Position numbers and translations under genes: made by a program. 64,000 bases of DNA. Source: Pleionea sp. CnH1-48. Its GTDB lineage: Bacteria; Pseudomonadota; Gammaproteobacteria; Enterobacterales; Kangiellaceae. Under the pieces are notes generated by a model. That model saw only the letters and a list, made by a program, of their open reading frames with translations, did no database searches and was not told the origin of the DNA. Shown in pieces: positions 63,662 to 64,000 of this stretch; the first letter of the stretch is position 1, and the number at the start of each line of letters is the position of its first letter. The stretch spans positions 144,695-208,694 of the forward strand of contig NZ_JAMXSB010000012.1 of assembly GCF_024124665.1 (NCBI RefSeq), written 5' to 3'.

Positions 63662-64000
63662 CCAATTCTTGGTTAAAACATTTTAAAGGCTTAAATAAAG
63701 CCGTCGAGTTGATGCGGGGTCATAAAGACAAAGAGCCCGATGTGACTGCTGACTCAGCCAGTTCAACCCACACACCCAACAGTGATCTGGTAGAAGAAAA
63801 TGACACGCCTTTAGCTGTCGAGGTAAAACCGGATTTGGCCGGGCATCTGCCAGAACAACTGGATACCGATGCTGATGCTGATGCTGATGCTGATGCTGAT
63901 GCTGATGCTGATGCTGATGCTGATGCTGATGCTGATGCTGATGCTGATGCTGATGCTGATGCTGATGCTGATGCTGATGCTGATGCTGATGCTGATGCTG
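63658..64000 (+). CDS. Unknown protein with (Asp-Ala)n tract, N-terminal part
   Basis: Partial: a GTG start overlaps the stop of the stator gene (GTGA), and an in-frame reading continues past the edge, 114 codons visible. The first 25 residues ([21 protein letters not shown]) are amphipathic and basic. An acidic, Ser/Thr/Pro-rich linker follows, then at residue 71 a pure Asp-Ala repeat of over 20 units. I recognise no family. By coupling it belongs with the channel and stator proteins; the position is where Zorya operons encode their effector-side proteins, but nothing visible matches ZorC, ZorD, ZorE or ZorF. Confidence 0.75.
   Translation, partial: MTNSWLKHFKGLNKAVELMRGHKDKEPDVTADSASSTHTPNSDLVEENDTPLAVEVKPDLAGHLPEQLDTDADADADADADADADADADADADADADADADADADADADADADA
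63868..64000 (+). repeat. Perfect GATGCT hexanucleotide repeat (coding)
   Basis: At least 22 uninterrupted copies of GATGCT, running off the end of the window, encode alternating Asp and Ala. A six-base unit keeps frame when copies are gained or lost, so length can vary without killing the gene. The absence of any third-position drift suggests recent expansion. Confidence 0.97.

Noticed and set aside
59458..64000. Complete Zorya defence system
   Set aside because: Only ZorA- and ZorB-like genes are visible. No helicase, nuclease or other Zorya effector can be seen before the window ends, so a full system is not called.
1..64000. tRNA, rRNA, CRISPR array, insertion sequence or integration site
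   Set aside because: I looked for cloverleaf ends, repeated spacers, transposase motifs and terminal repeats and found none.

Overview
The window looks like chromosomal DNA of a marine-type gammaproteobacterium. Pointers are an MSHA type IV pilus locus, Rep helicase, ComM, RsmJ, PrlC, Gor, an alpha-2-macroglobulin/PbpC pair and several RND pumps, with moderately low GC. A Kangiella/Aliikangiella/Pleionea-like relative would fit, but that is only an impression. I see no integrase, insertion sequence, CRISPR array, rRNA or tRNA.

Layout. Positions 1-5712 (minus): MSHA pilus assembly genes mshI, a pilN-like gene, mshJ, mshK, mshL, mshM and the start of mshN, overlapping or nearly so. 5912-9115: a secreted beta-propeller/amidohydrolase, converging on rep (to 11179) over a shared terminator. 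11963-18134 (minus): an unusual chemosensory-like operon with a membrane GAF/PAS/Hpt/HATPase kinase, a one-TM MCP-tip protein, two CheX-like phosphatases and a CheY-like receiver. 18410-21064: comM and mscS.

21354-24856: an FHA/DNA-binding-like protein translationally coupled to a membrane Ser/Thr kinase with TPRs. It converges on a minus-strand operon (24859-27342) encoding a RhiA-like protein, a secreted tail-collar protein, a lipoprotein with an HxxxRH motif and an unknown beta-rich protein. 27528-29682: a haem-sensing diguanylate cyclase and a Gly/Cys-tailed membrane protein. 30122-34639: RND adaptor and pump. 34647-35969: rsmJ and a DUF2799 lipoprotein. 36050-40083: an MMPL/RND exporter, a LolA-like partner and a TetR regulator, behind a promoter whose spacer carries a near-perfect TetR-type palindrome.

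40626-47911: alpha-2-macroglobulin and PbpC, a periplasmic defence/repair pair. 48196-49817: a small membrane protein, DUF3820 and ApbE. 49855-52381 (minus): secreted proteins, including a reprolysin-like metalloprotease whose propeptide-like domain seems to be a separate upstream gene. 52382-53608 is an AT-rich, gene-poor stretch with inverted and direct repeats and one small ORF. 53609-59091: FGGY kinase, prlC, gor.

59458-64000 is the most unusual block: a bactofilin, a protein made of two related degenerate methyltransferase-like halves, a MotA/ExbB-family channel with a long coiled tail, a MotB/OmpA partner (together ZorAB-like), and a protein with an (Asp-Ala)n tract encoded by a perfect GATGCT repeat that runs off the end. 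The last three genes overlap by four bases each and look like one stator-type machine, possibly Zorya-related defence or an undescribed system.
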